Shown here: piece after piece, positions 1 through 8,504 of the stretch
Layout of the letters: each line of letters begins with the position of its first letter
Position numbering within the stretch: the stretch's first letter is position 1
Origin: Janthinobacterium violaceinigrum
GTDB lineage: Bacteria > Pseudomonadota > Gammaproteobacteria > Burkholderiales > Burkholderiaceae_D
Direction of reading: 5' to 3'
NCBI RefSeq assembly: GCF_009208555.1
Contig: NZ_WFLI01000019.1
Location: forward strand, 1 to 64,000
Length of the DNA: 64,000 nt
The notes under the pieces: model-generated
The model's database searches: none
Told to the model about the DNA's origin: nothing
The model's input: only the letters and a program-made list of their open reading frames with translations
Position numbers and translations under genes: made by a program

Positions 1-246
1 GGTGGCGCGCCGGCGCTGCTGCGCCGCCTGCAGCGCGGGAAGGGCCAGCGCCGGCGGCAGCGTGCCCAGCTGGCCGTCCATGCGCTGCAGCAGGTCCCAG
101 GCCCGTTCATGTTCGGCGCTGGCGTCGCGCCATGCCTGCAGGGCGGCCGGGTCCGCGCTGCCGCATTTGACTTCGACGTGCCAGTGGGCGGCGGCGGCCA
201 GCACCTTGCGGGCGATGGGCGCGGAAGCGGCAAGCGTGCCGAACAT
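1..246 (-). CDS. FecR-type anti-sigma factor, N-terminal part (cut by window edge)
   Basis: The minus strand is open from an ATG at 246 to the window edge, giving 82 residues that start MFGTLAASAPIARKVL. The stretch AAHWHVEV followed by LQAWRDASAEHERAWDLL matches the N-terminal domain (DUF4880) of FecR-family membrane regulators, which sense an occupied outer-membrane siderophore receptor and control a partner ECF sigma factor. The start codon overlaps the sigma-factor stop by one base (TGATG), the usual sigma-FecR coupling. The transmembrane segment and the periplasmic FecR domain lie outside the window. Family assignment is secure; the iron signal is not known. Confidence 0.8.
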   Translation of the reverse strand, partial: MFGTLAASAPIARKVLAAAAHWHVEVKCGSADPAALQAWRDASAEHERAWDLLQRMDGQLGTLPPALALPALQAAQQRRRAT

Positions 247-755
247 CAGCCGGCCGCCAGCATCAGGCATTCCGTGTAGGCGCGCACCAGGTGTTTCTTG
301 ACCGTCGGCAGCGACACGCCGAGGCGCTGGCTGATTTCCACGTAGCTCAGTTCTTCGATTTGCGCCAGCAGGAAGATGGCCCGCGTGCGCGCGCCCAGGC
401 TGTCGAGCAGGCGGTCGATGGCGAGCAGGGTTTCGATGATGATGGCATGCGTTTCGGCCGACATCGTTGTTGGCTCGGCTTGCTGCGCCAGCGCTTCCAG
501 GTAGGCCTGCTCCAGCGCCTGGCGCCGGTAGCGGTCGATCAGCAAGCCGCGCGCGATGGTGGCCAGGTAGCCGCGCGGTTCGCGCAGCGGTGCCGCCTCG
601 CGCTTGCCCAGCAGGCGTAGAAAGGTGTCCTGCGCCAGGTCGGCCGCGTCGGCGCGGTTGCCCAGCTTGCCGCGCAGCCAGCCATACAGCCAGCCGTGGT
701 GCTCGCTGTACAGGGTCTGCAGGTGGATGGCATGGGTGGGATGGACGGTGCTCAC
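246..755 (-). CDS. ECF RNA polymerase sigma factor, FecI-like
   Basis: A 169-residue sigma-70 family factor. Region 2 is visible as HHGWLYGWLRGKLGNRADAA followed by DLAQDTFLRLL, and region 4 as RTRAIFLLAQIEELSYVEIS with the helix-turn-helix RLGVSLPTVKKHLVRA. I place the start at the GTG at 755, because GGAGA lies 5 bases upstream and the family starts just before region 2; an upstream in-frame ATG at 842 would add 29 unlikely residues. A Fur box lies 67 bases upstream and a fecR-type gene overlaps the 3' end, so this is most likely an iron-starvation sigma factor that drives a TonB-dependent receptor gene outside the window. Confidence 0.88.
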   Translation of the reverse strand: MSTVHPTHAIHLQTLYSEHHGWLYGWLRGKLGNRADAADLAQDTFLRLLGKREAAPLREPRGYLATIARGLLIDRYRRQALEQAYLEALAQQAEPTTMSAETHAIIIETLLAIDRLLDSLGARTRAIFLLAQIEELSYVEISQRLGVSLPTVKKHLVRAYTECLMLAAG

Positions 756-821
756 TGCGTTCTCCAGGCAAGGAAAGGGCTGGGCTGACGGAACGCAGGG
801 TGCCGGCTGGCTGGGCTGTTT

Positions 822-840
822 GAGAATGATACTCATTATC
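822..840 (-). promoter_or_regulatory. Fur box upstream of the ECF sigma gene
   Basis: The minus strand reads GATAATGAGTATCATTCTC, which matches 16 of 19 positions of the classical Fur consensus GATAATGATAATCATTATC. It sits just upstream of the sigma-factor gene, where iron-loaded Fur would repress it. Confidence 0.8.
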
Positions 841-870
841 ACATTGCCACGCTGCCGGCGTCAATTGGCG

Positions 871-1464
871 TCAGCTTCCCAGGCGCCAGCGCTCCTGCCA
901 CTGTTGCAGATCCGCCCAGGCCGTCTGGAGTGCGCTGGCGGACCAGTGCAGCAGGCTGTCCAGCGCCAGCACGCTGCGCTGCCAGTGGATGCCGTCGAAA
1001 AACACATGGTCGGCCACGATGGTGGCGGCCAGCCAGGCAGCGATGATGACGATGATGTCGTGGCGGCCGCTTTTCCACCAGCGCAAGGAGTGGCGGCGGA
1101 AGATCCAGGGCACGCCCAGCGGATTGGGCCAGTCGGCCAGCAAATGCATGATGCCGCCCGCGGCAAAGCCGAACAGGGGCGGCGCCCAGAAGTGGTGCGG
1201 CAGTTGCAGCCAGGTGTAGACGAGCAGGGCGATCCAGGCCAGGCCCCAGTGGGTCCATGTGCGGTGCGTGATCCATAGCCGGTGCGTGCGCGCCCACCAG
1301 GCCACTTCCAGCCAGTCCGGCGCCGTGCCGCCCAGCGCGCCCATGACAAAGGCGAGCATGCTCAGCACTTGATAGGGGCCGCCGGCGCCAGCGTGCGCGA
1401 CCAGGGCTGCGGCGATCACGCCGGCAGCCCAACCGGTCGCATGATGCGCTTTGTTGGAAGCCAT
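871..1464 (-). CDS. YdjM/YbcI-type membrane-bound metal-dependent hydrolase
   Basis: A 197-residue integral membrane protein. The opening HHATGWAAGVIAAAL, then GALGGTAPDWLE, HRTWTHWGLAW, and GGIMHLLADWPNPLGVPWIF are the conserved histidine and aspartate patches of the YdjM family (PF04307, formerly DUF457), annotated as putative inner-membrane metal-dependent hydrolases. Several hydrophobic segments alternate with these patches. The substrate is unknown. I chose the ATG at 1464, where family homology begins; a start at 1509 would add 15 residues without family character. No strong ribosome-binding site is visible at either. Confidence 0.8.
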   Translation of the reverse strand: MASNKAHHATGWAAGVIAAALVAHAGAGGPYQVLSMLAFVMGALGGTAPDWLEVAWWARTHRLWITHRTWTHWGLAWIALLVYTWLQLPHHFWAPPLFGFAAGGIMHLLADWPNPLGVPWIFRRHSLRWWKSGRHDIIVIIAAWLAATIVADHVFFDGIHWQRSVLALDSLLHWSASALQTAWADLQQWQERWRLGS

Positions 1465-1722
1465 AGGAAATGTAAAACGCCATGCGGGCGCTTTGTGAAT
1501 TACAAGCAATATTAACTGGATGAATATACAGTATGCAGGGGCAGCGAGGGGTGCTATTTGCAGAATATCTGCCGATAATTTGTTAAATAATGTGTCGGGA
1601 TGGTCTTGCCAGCGAGCCCGGCAAGGGATGCCGGCCGGTCAAGTGTGTTGTGCGGCTGATAATGCAATCGGCGCAGGGCGCGCTATGCTGAAAGCAGTTC
1701 GACGTTTTGAAGAGGTATCGCC

Positions 1723-1827
1723 ATGAAAATCCCGCGCGAATTGCAGATTCCCGCCATCGTGTTTACGCTGGAAGCGGTGTTTATACTGGGCCTATCGATG
1801 ATTTTCCTGGTACTCGTGCCGCGCTAG
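1723..1827 (+). CDS. 34-residue single-span membrane protein
   Basis: A short reading frame starts with ATG at 1723, preceded by GAGGT eight bases upstream, and ends at TAG 1825-1827. After a basic, proline-containing start (MKIPRELQIP) come about 20 hydrophobic residues (AIVFTLEAVFILGLSMIFLV) and a final LVPR. This looks like a one-helix inner-membrane miniprotein. The stop codon lies inside the left arm of the inverted repeat at 1822-1926. Function unknown; expression is inferred only from the ribosome-binding site and sensible composition. Confidence 0.5.
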   Translation: MKIPRELQIPAIVFTLEAVFILGLSMIFLVLVPR

Positions 1828-1926
1828 CGTCCGAAAAAAGGCCATAGCTGCGTTGCACTGCCTTGCCGTACATTCGTACTGTCTTCGGCAGCGCGCCTTG
1901 CTCTGACCATTTTTCAGACGCTAGCG
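1822..1926. repeat. 105-bp MITE-like element with 18-bp terminal inverted repeats
   Basis: The left arm (1822-1839) CGCTAGCGTCCGAAAAAA pairs with the right arm (1909-1926) ATTTTTCAGACGCTAGCG with two mismatches; about 69 bases separate them. The element lies between a plus-strand small ORF and the 3' end of the FHA gene. It contains no reading frame, so it resembles a small palindromic interspersed element. It could also act as a boundary between the convergent genes. Confidence 0.55.
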
Positions 1927-1949
1927 GTCAGGTGGCGGGAGGCGTTGTA

Positions 1950-3611
1950 TCAGGCAGTTTGCATGGTGCTATCGCACAGCGCCGCGCCTTCGGTGCGGAT
2001 GATCCAGCATTCCGGATACGGTTCGCTGGCGAAACGGTTGTGCCGCGCAAAGCCGCTGAGCTTGTCGAGCGCCGTGGCGGGCGCCAGGGCTGTTTCCTTG
2101 CCGGTGGCCACGTCCAGGTGCCAGAAACCGCCGTTGCGGTGAAACAGCATGGGCAGCGCGGCCGCGTTGGGGGCGGCCGCGTGGACGGCCAGCGTGGGCT
2201 GGGCTTCCGGCAGCAGCAGGTAAAAGCATTCCGCCCGCGCGCCATGGTCGATGCGGTGCAAAATGACGCCGTGCGCGAAGATGGCCGTGACGCTGAGCAC
2301 GACGATGCCCTTGATGCTGGCCGACAATTCGATGCGCATGCCCAGGCGCAGGGCCACGGGCTTGTGCTTGCCGGGCCACACGCCGTCGAGCAGCAAGCCA
2401 TAGCGCGACACGTCCTCGATTTCAAAGCCTTGCTGGCTGCGCCGGATGATGGCGTGGCGGCCCGACAGGCGGCGCGTCAAGCCGTTGTTGTCCTGGCCGT
2501 CGGGACTGAAATGGCTGAGCAGCACATCGGCTTCCGGGTCCACCAATTCGAAGCGGCCCAGCATGCATTCTTCCAGCGCGAACAGGCGGATCTGGCGCTG
2601 TTCGCCCGCTTCCGGCGCCGCATTGACGAGACACGCAGCCTGGCTCGGGTGCGGATGGCAGTGGCTGGCGGCGGGCAGGTCGACTTCGATCAGTTCCTCG
2701 TCCCAGGCGATGGTGGTGAAACCCATGTCGATCTTGCCTTGCGGCGCAGACAGATCCACGTGGGCGATGCCGGCATTGCGCGCCGTCACGTCGAGGTTGC
2801 AGCCATCGCCGCCCGTGACGCGGGCAATCGAGGCGTCGTCGGCCATCACGCGCACATTCTTGTGCGTGCTGAGGAAGATCTGGTGGATTTCCGTCAGGGT
2901 GGCGTCGCGGCGCGGCACCAGAATGACGAAAGTGCATACCCATTTCTGCGCCACGGCGCCGTCCACGTGGCTGTGCACTTCCACCTCGATCTGGTATTGC
3001 CCATGTTCCTTGTTGCGTGAGGAGAATTCAACAAACACGGGCCGCCAGTCGCCGCGCGTGGTGCGCACGAAATCATGCTGCACTTGCCCGCGGGGAATCA
3101 GGTCCGAGCGCAGGCGCAAGGTCAGCTGCGGCGCGCAGGCAGCGCTCATGCCGCGCAATTCCATTTTCAGGGTTTGCCGTCCGCCTGCCGCACGGGGATC
3201 GAAGCCGCTGATGTGCAGGTGGGCTTGCACGGGCTGGTAAGCCGGCGGAACCGCTGGCGGGGCCGCGGGCGTGAACAGGGGCGTGGCGGCGGCCGGCATG
3301 GAGACGGATGGACGCGGCGCACCGGCCGGTGCCGCGTTGCCGGCATGGGGCGCGGGGCCGGTCACCGCTGGAATGACGGCATCGGAATTGACAGGGTCAT
3401 GTGCAGGGGCGTGCGGAAGCGCCGTTGCCGAGGGCTCGGAACGGGCGCTGCGCAGTGCGGTCAACAGGTCGTAGCTGCTGGGAGCAGTCGTCGCTTGCGG
3501 GTGGTTGCCCGCACAGACTGTATCCCCAGGCAAGACCCAGAACGTACAGTGCGGGTGCTCCGGGTTGCTGCATTTTTTCATGACATTCTGACTCGAATCG
3601 AGCGGGGGCAT
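1950..3611 (-). CDS. FHA-domain protein with N-terminal cysteine cluster
   Basis: A 553-residue soluble protein. A Cys/His cluster near the N terminus (CSNPEHPHC, then C and H in VCAGNH) looks like a small zinc ribbon. A proline/alanine-rich linker follows, then a middle region of beta-rich character. Around residues 355-445 there is a forkhead-associated fold with GRHAIIRR and EIEDVSRYGLLLDG, the phosphothreonine-binding loops. FHA proteins read Ser/Thr phosphorylation, and a PP2C phosphatase is encoded 750 bp away on the same strand. I chose the ATG at 3611 because AGAGGG precedes it by four bases; an ATG at 3581, directly before the cysteine cluster, is the alternative. Confidence 0.75.
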   Translation of the reverse strand: MPPLDSSQNVMKKCSNPEHPHCTFWVLPGDTVCAGNHPQATTAPSSYDLLTALRSARSEPSATALPHAPAHDPVNSDAVIPAVTGPAPHAGNAAPAGAPRPSVSMPAAATPLFTPAAPPAVPPAYQPVQAHLHISGFDPRAAGGRQTLKMELRGMSAACAPQLTLRLRSDLIPRGQVQHDFVRTTRGDWRPVFVEFSSRNKEHGQYQIEVEVHSHVDGAVAQKWVCTFVILVPRRDATLTEIHQIFLSTHKNVRVMADDASIARVTGGDGCNLDVTARNAGIAHVDLSAPQGKIDMGFTTIAWDEELIEVDLPAASHCHPHPSQAACLVNAAPEAGEQRQIRLFALEECMLGRFELVDPEADVLLSHFSPDGQDNNGLTRRLSGRHAIIRRSQQGFEIEDVSRYGLLLDGVWPGKHKPVALRLGMRIELSASIKGIVVLSVTAIFAHGVILHRIDHGARAECFYLLLPEAQPTLAVHAAAPNAAALPMLFHRNGGFWHLDVATGKETALAPATALDKLSGFARHNRFASEPYPECWIIRTEGAALCDSTMQTA

Positions 3612-3926
3612 TTTGCCCTCTGTTATACATGAGAGCTTACGCGCTTTTGCGCCCGCTTGGCAACTTTCACGGTGCCGGAATCCACTCTTTTTGCCCAAAT
3701 TCATGTCCCTGGTCACACCCTGCCATACATACCATGGAAACCATTGCTCAAAAACACATTTTATGTCTTTCTGGATATGTTATTTTGATATTGCCTGAAA
3801 CAGGTTTCCATCCACGCGCGTGGACGCCGGCTGTGCATGGTGACACTCGCGACAAGAACTGGAAGGCGTTTTGTATTATGCTGGCACAGCCGCTCCCCCG
3901 ATGCCGCCTGACTTCGAAAGACGACC
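3612..3926. other. Intergenic region between FHA and DUF2177 genes
   Basis: A 315-bp region between divergent genes with locally lower GC content. It must hold promoters for both directions. I do not see a convincing -35/-10 pair, hairpin or reading frame in it. Confidence 0.4.
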
Positions 3927-4334
3927 ATGCCTGCCCAACGCCCGCGTCAGCTTGCCATCGCCTATGGCGCCACCTTGTGCGTATTTCTGGCCCTCGATGC
4001 CCTGTGGCTGGCGGTGCTGATGAAGCCCGTGTATGCCGCGGCGCTGGGGCCGCTGCTGGCGGAATCGCCCCGCTGGGCGCCGGCCGCGCTGTTTTACCTG
4101 CTGTACGTGGCGGGGCTGCTGGTCTTTGCCATCCTGCCTGGCTTGCGCGCGCGCCGCGGACGCACGGCGGCAGCGCTGGGCGCACTGCTGGGGCTGCTGG
4201 CCTACGGCACCTATGACTTGAGCAACTATGCGACCTTGCGGGACTGGCCGCTGACCTTGACGCTGATCGACATGGGCTGGGGCGCCGTGCTGTCGGCCGT
4301 GTCGGCGGCGGCCGGCTACCTGGCCGCCAGGTAA
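3927..4334 (+). CDS. DUF2177 family membrane protein
   Basis: A 135-residue protein with four hydrophobic segments. The pattern FLALDALWLAVLMKPVYAAA, then LLAYGTYDLSNYATLRDWPL and LTLIDMGWGAVLSAVSA is diagnostic of the DUF2177 family, a small integral membrane protein of unknown role. The length is normal for the family. It is transcribed alone, opposite to both neighbours. Confidence 0.82.
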   Translation: MPAQRPRQLAIAYGATLCVFLALDALWLAVLMKPVYAAALGPLLAESPRWAPAALFYLLYVAGLLVFAILPGLRARRGRTAAALGALLGLLAYGTYDLSNYATLRDWPLTLTLIDMGWGAVLSAVSAAAGYLAAR

Positions 4335-4368
4335 GGCCCGGCAAACGAGTGCGAATGTAATTAGGGAC

Positions 4369-5364
4369 TTATCCGCCCGGCACCGTGAATGCCGCGTCGA
4401 AGCGCAGCGCCAGCATGGTGATGTTGTCACTGTGCAAGCCTTTTGGCGGCTGGGACAGGAAATCGTCGAACAGGGCGCTGATGGCCTGTGCGGCGGTCTT
4501 TCCGGCACACAAGGCGGGCCAGCGGCCCGTGAGGGTCAGCGGATCGTCGCAGGCCCAGAAGCCGTCGCTGGCCAGCAGATAGTGGGCGCCGGGCCGCACG
4601 CGCAGCACGCGGCGGTCGGCCAGATGGGCGAGGAAGGGCGGCAAGGTGGCCGCATCGAGGCCGCGCAGGGGCTTGTCGAGTTGCAGGCTGTCGCCGATGG
4701 CGTTGCCTAAAATGAATGCCTGCGCGATTTGCGGGTGGTGCTGGCCGTGCACGGCGGCGCGCCAGCGCGCCTCGTCGAGCGCGCCGCGCATGGCGTACAC
4801 GGTGGCCGGCACGTGGTCGACGGTGAGGATGGTGGCTACGCCGTCGGCAATTTCATACAGGCGCGAATCGCCCACGTGATACAGCAGCGGCGCTTCGCCG
4901 GGCGGCACTTCCAGCAAGGTCAGGGTGGTGCCGGGCGGACGCGCCTGGGCTGGCGCGGCCTGGGCGAAACTGTCCTGCAGCCGCGTGTGCAACTCGTCGA
5001 GGCTGGCTGCCAGGCTGGCCGCATCGAGGCAGGCGGGCATGGCCAGCAAGCCTTGCACGGCCGCTTCCGCCGCCTCGCGGCCGTGGCCGTGGCCGCCCAT
5101 GCCGTCGAGCACGGCAGCGCGCACATGGCCGGGCGGCCAGCCCGGCACCTGGCAGTGCAAGGGCATTTGCCGCGACAGGCAGACGGCGTGGCCGCTGGCA
5201 TCGATCAGCAGGAAGTTATCCTGGTTTTCGCGCCGCGGCAGCGGGCCGGCGCCCACGCTGGTGCCGGCGGCAGCATCGAGCCAGGGGCCGAAATCGAGCT
5301 CGTCTTTAATTAAATGCATCGGTTGGTGCGGTCCGGGCGGCCAGCAATGTTGATCATAGGACAC
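4369..5364 (-). CDS. PP2C-type protein serine/threonine phosphatase
   Basis: 331 residues with the metal-binding motifs of PPM phosphatases in order: ENQDNFLL, LDGMGGHGHG, HVGDSRLYEI, LLASDGFWACDD and the terminal DNITMLAL. These aspartates bind two Mn/Mg ions and remove phosphate from Ser/Thr. There is no membrane segment, so it should act in the cytoplasm. With the FHA gene at 1950-3611 it suggests a local phospho-signalling pair of the kind associated with type VI secretion, but no kinase is adjacent. An internal ATG at 5319 is an alternative start. Confidence 0.85.
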   Translation of the reverse strand: MSYDQHCWPPGPHQPMHLIKDELDFGPWLDAAAGTSVGAGPLPRRENQDNFLLIDASGHAVCLSRQMPLHCQVPGWPPGHVRAAVLDGMGGHGHGREAAEAAVQGLLAMPACLDAASLAASLDELHTRLQDSFAQAAPAQARPPGTTLTLLEVPPGEAPLLYHVGDSRLYEIADGVATILTVDHVPATVYAMRGALDEARWRAAVHGQHHPQIAQAFILGNAIGDSLQLDKPLRGLDAATLPPFLAHLADRRVLRVRPGAHYLLASDGFWACDDPLTLTGRWPALCAGKTAAQAISALFDDFLSQPPKGLHSDNITMLALRFDAAFTVPGG

Positions 5365-5410
5365 AGCTTAGCCGATATTGTGCGTGTGCGATACCTTGCC
5401 TATCTAACAA

Positions 5411-5444
5411 AAAAACCTGCGGCAGCAGGCTGGCGCAGGTTTTT
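5411..5444 (-). terminator. Bidirectional intrinsic terminator
   Basis: A perfect 11-bp inverted repeat, AAAAACCTGCG and CGCAGGTTTTT, around a 12-base loop. It lies 19 bases past the stop of the glycine-zipper gene, and its A/T ends give a U-tract in either direction. Confidence 0.8.
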
Positions 5445-5462
5445 CAGGAGGCGGGGAGGCGC

Positions 5463-5903
5463 TTAGCGGCGATGGCCCCAGCCGTGGCCACGGTCGTGGT
5501 CATAATAGTCGCGGCGGCCATGGTCGCGGTAGTAGCCGCGGCCCGGCTGCACGTAGATGACGGCCGGCGGGCCGTAGTAGCGCGGTGGCGGCGCGTAATA
5601 CACGGGTTGCGGCGCCGGCGCGTAGTAAACGGGCTGCGGGGCAGGCGCATAATAGGTTTCGCGGTAACCGCCGCGATAGCCACCACGGTCGTAATAACGG
5701 TCATTCGTATTGATGCTGTTGCCGACGGCAGCGCCGATAACGCCACCGACGATTGCGCCGTTACGGCCGCCGGTGCTGTTGCCAATGGCCGCTCCGACGA
5801 CAGCGCCTGCAACGGTATTGAAGTCGCGGTCACCGGCGACTGCGGCCGAAGACACAGCCACTGCCGCTACCATTACCGCACCCAGGAGTTTCTTGTTCAA
5901 CAT
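5463..5903 (-). CDS. Glycine-zipper surface protein with Tyr/Pro-rich tail
   Basis: A 146-residue exported protein. A signal peptide (MLNKKLLGAVMVAAVAVSSA) is followed by a glycine-zipper 2TM segment (AGAVVGAAIGN, then GAIVGGVIGAAVGNS). The C-terminal half is low in complexity, with YYAPAPQPV repeated twice and a Tyr/Arg/Gly/His-rich end. Start chosen at 5903 because GGAAGGA lies upstream and it directly begins the signal peptide. Related outer-membrane and envelope proteins are common in Burkholderiales; no function is assigned. Its own terminator lies at 5411-5444. Confidence 0.75.
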   Translation of the reverse strand: MLNKKLLGAVMVAAVAVSSAAVAGDRDFNTVAGAVVGAAIGNSTGGRNGAIVGGVIGAAVGNSINTNDRYYDRGGYRGGYRETYYAPAPQPVYYAPAPQPVYYAPPPRYYGPPAVIYVQPGRGYYRDHGRRDYYDHDRGHGWGHRR

Positions 5904-6023
5904 GGCATTTCCTTCCATTCCGGCGAGATCACAATGATCTGCATGGACTGGACTATATCTGCTGCCGCCAGCTTGTTCCACGTCTAATACAACTTATTAC
6001 AATCCTGCCCGGGCGGTAACAAG

Positions 6024-6554
6024 TCAGCGCAGGCGCGCCTGCCATTCGGGGCGTAATAAGCTGTACATTTTGACATCGCGCATGACGCCGTTGATGAAAA
6101 AGGCCTGGCGCATCAGGCCTTCCTCGGTAAAGCCGTTCTTTTGCGCGATGCGCTCGGAGCCGACGTTCAGCGGATCCATGAGCAGCTCGAGCCGGTGATA
6201 GGGATAGGCTTTGAACAGGTAGTCGACCACCAGGCGCGTCGCTTCGCTGATGTAGCCTTGTCCGTCGCGCTGCCGGTCGAACAGCCGGTAGCCGATTTCG
6301 CGCGAGGCCGGGGTGCGGCTCTTGAAATGCGTGATCGTGCCGATGATGTGCTGGGCCTTGTCTTCGATGAGGAACAACTCGCTGTCCTCGGTGACAAAGC
6401 CCGATTGCAGGAAGTCGCGCCGCATGGCCTCGGGCGACTTGAATTGCATGGAGAAGAACTCGCCGCGCGAGGGCAGGTCGTTGACGAGGGACAGATAGGT
6501 ATTCAGGTCGGCGGCCTGCAAATGCCGGATGGTACAGAGAGTTCCCTTGAGCAT
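6024..6554 (-). CDS. GNAT N-acetyltransferase, RimJ/RimL-like
   Basis: A 176-residue acetyltransferase of the Acetyltransf_3 type. Signature elements are RHLQAADLNTYLSLV near the start, REIGYRLFDRQRDGQGYISE in the acetyl-CoA binding core and LLMDPLNVGSERIAQKNGFT (the conserved N..S..v..k.GF segment). It moves an acetyl group from acetyl-CoA to an amine, often a protein N terminus or an antibiotic. The substrate cannot be told from sequence. Transcribed as a single gene. Confidence 0.85.
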   Translation of the reverse strand: MLKGTLCTIRHLQAADLNTYLSLVNDLPSRGEFFSMQFKSPEAMRRDFLQSGFVTEDSELFLIEDKAQHIIGTITHFKSRTPASREIGYRLFDRQRDGQGYISEATRLVVDYLFKAYPYHRLELLMDPLNVGSERIAQKNGFTEEGLMRQAFFINGVMRDVKMYSLLRPEWQARLR

Positions 6555-6727
6555 GGCGGTATCCGGTAACGATCACGATCTGCATGGTAATCGACTCTGG
6601 CCGAAACAGGCAATCGATCCCGTAAAAGTTGCTGCAATGACAGAATAAATACGCTATCGTAGAAAGCCGCGCCTTGCCCCTGGCCACGGCGTACCCGCTT
6701 CGACCTTGTTGACTGGAATTGAAACAC

Positions 6728-8170
6728 ATGAATATCGTCTCGACTGGCGCGCCGCTGCGCCGTTTGTCCTTCGCCCTTGCCTGCGCCATCAGCGCCAACG
6801 TCTTTGCCGCCGCGCCGGGCAATGCGCCGCAAGCGCTGGCCCAGGTGCGCGACACGGCACTGCAAAGCGACTGGGCATATGCGCGCCTGGCCGACATGAC
6901 GGATCTGATCGGCCCGCGTTTGTCCGGCTCCGCCGGCGCCGCTGCCGCCGTGCAGCAGGTGGCCGACACCATGCGCCAGCTGGGCGCCAAGGTCACCCTG
7001 CAGCCCGTGAAAGTGCCACACTGGGTGCGCGGCGTGGAAACGGCGGAAATCGTCGACTATGCGGGCCGTCCGCAGGGCGTGTCGCAGCGCGTGGTGCTCA
7101 CGGCCCTGGGCGGCTCGGGCGCGACGCCGGCCGCCGGCCTGACGGCGCCCCTGATCATCGTCAGGAGCGTGGAAGAACTGAAGGCGCGCGCGGCGGAAGT
7201 GAAGGGCGCCATCGTGCTGATCGATACGCCATTCGACCAGGAGATGGCCGAGCGCGGCCTGGCTGGCGTCACCTATGGCCAGGGTTCGCGCGCGCGCTTC
7301 CTGGGGCCCAAGGCGGCGGCCGACCTGGGTGCGGCGGCCGCGCTGGTGCGCTCGGTGGGCGGCGCCGATTTCCGCATCCCGCACGCGGGCGCCACGGGAC
7401 TCGATGACAGCAAGCGCATACCCGCCGCCGCCGTCACCGTGGAAGACGCCTTGCTGATGGGCCGCCTGGCCGCGCGCGGCCCGATGAAGCTGCACCTGAC
7501 CCTGACGCCGCAAAACCTGCCCGAAGCGGACAGCTACAACGTGATTGCCGACTGGCCGGGCACGGACAAGGCCGACGAAGTGGTGGTGGTCTCCGGCCAC
7601 CTCGATTCCTGGGATCTGGCGACGGGCGCGCATGACGACGGCGCCGGCGTGGTGGCGGCCATGGGCGTGCTGGAAACCCTGAAAAAGCTCGACTACCATC
7701 CCCGCCGCACCATCCGCGTGATCGCCTGGATGAACGAGGAAAACGGCGGCCGCGGCGGCCAGGCGTATTTCGAGGCCCACAAGCAGGCGCTGGGCAAGCA
7801 GTACGCTGCCATCGAGATGGATAGCGGCGCCGGCCGCCCGTTCGGCATCCTCGCCAGCGTGGGAGCGAAGTCGGAAAAACTGTTTGCGCCGCTGCGCGCG
7901 GCCCTGCAGCCGATGGGCGCGCACGCGTTCACGCGCCGCGACGCGCTGGGCACGGGCGACTTGCACCGGCTGGAAACGGCCGGCGTGCCCAGCTTCGAGC
8001 CGCTGGTCGACAGCCACAGCTACTTCCACTACCACCACACGCCGGCCGACACGCTGGACAAGGTCGACCCGGAAAACCTGAAGCGCAACGTGGCGCTGAT
8101 GTCGTCGCTGGCCTGGTTCCTGGCCAATATCGACGGCGAGATCGGCCGCGCGCCGGAGCAGGGCGAGTAA
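6728..8170 (+). CDS. M28-family zinc metallopeptidase, exported
   Basis: 480 residues with a signal peptide (LSFALACAISANVFAAAP). The zinc ligands of M28 aminopeptidases are visible: SGHLDSWDLATGAHDDGAG, MNEENGGRG, EMDSGAG and the late histidine in YHHTPADTLDKV. A PA-like insert lies between the N terminus and the catalytic domain. It should be a periplasmic or secreted aminopeptidase or carboxypeptidase. I chose the ATG at 6728; a TTG at 6719 is in frame. A hairpin at 8181-8212 follows. Confidence 0.87.
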   Translation: MNIVSTGAPLRRLSFALACAISANVFAAAPGNAPQALAQVRDTALQSDWAYARLADMTDLIGPRLSGSAGAAAAVQQVADTMRQLGAKVTLQPVKVPHWVRGVETAEIVDYAGRPQGVSQRVVLTALGGSGATPAAGLTAPLIIVRSVEELKARAAEVKGAIVLIDTPFDQEMAERGLAGVTYGQGSRARFLGPKAAADLGAAAALVRSVGGADFRIPHAGATGLDDSKRIPAAAVTVEDALLMGRLAARGPMKLHLTLTPQNLPEADSYNVIADWPGTDKADEVVVVSGHLDSWDLATGAHDDGAGVVAAMGVLETLKKLDYHPRRTIRVIAWMNEENGGRGGQAYFEAHKQALGKQYAAIEMDSGAGRPFGILASVGAKSEKLFAPLRAALQPMGAHAFTRRDALGTGDLHRLETAGVPSFEPLVDSHSYFHYHHTPADTLDKVDPENLKRNVALMSSLAWFLANIDGEIGRAPEQGE

Positions 8171-8180
8171 GTCGCCCTGT

Positions 8181-8212
8181 CGCGGGCCGCCGCCCTGGCG
8201 GCGCGGCCCGCG
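8181..8212 (+). terminator. GC-rich hairpin after the M28 peptidase gene
   Basis: CGCGGGCCGC and GCGGCCCGCG form a 10-bp stem, with an inner CGCC/GGCG pairing. The U-tract is interrupted (gtgtttgtg), so termination strength is uncertain. Confidence 0.5.
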
Positions 8213-8265
8213 TGTTTGTGCGTGTTTGTTTGCGATATTCCCCCAACCCCTGTCCACCGCATGCC

Positions 8266-8499
8266 ATGACACCAGCTTCCACCGCCATCGACAGCGCCAT
8301 CCAGCAGATCCGTGCCTACGTGGCCGGGCGTCCCCACAGCGCCGATACGCTCGATGGGATAGCGCAATGGTGGCTGGGCGGGCAATTTCCACGCGAGATC
8401 ATCGAGGCCGCGCTGGAGCAGTTGCGCGCCGCGGGTGAACTGGAGCGTATCGAGATCGGCGGGCGCCAGCTGTGGCGCCGGCAACCCATGCCAGGATAA
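8266..8499 (+). CDS. Small hypothetical protein, winged-helix-like
   Basis: A 77-residue soluble protein (MTPASTAIDSAIQQIRAYV...). The pattern of short helices followed by LEQLRAAGELERIEIGGRQL and WRR resembles a small winged helix with a beta-hairpin wing, but I do not recognise a named family. The stop is 5 bases before the LysR gene, so the two are probably cotranscribed. Upstream in-frame codons back to 8212 lie in the peptidase terminator and are unlikely to be translated. Confidence 0.55.
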   Translation: MTPASTAIDSAIQQIRAYVAGRPHSADTLDGIAQWWLGGQFPREIIEAALEQLRAAGELERIEIGGRQLWRRQPMPG

Positions 8500-8504
8500 G
8501 CACC

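Noticed and set aside
1863..3020. A long plus-strand open frame opposite the FHA gene.
   Set aside because: It is the antisense shadow of a GC-rich gene: His/Arg/Gln-rich, no domain, and the minus-strand FHA motif is clear.
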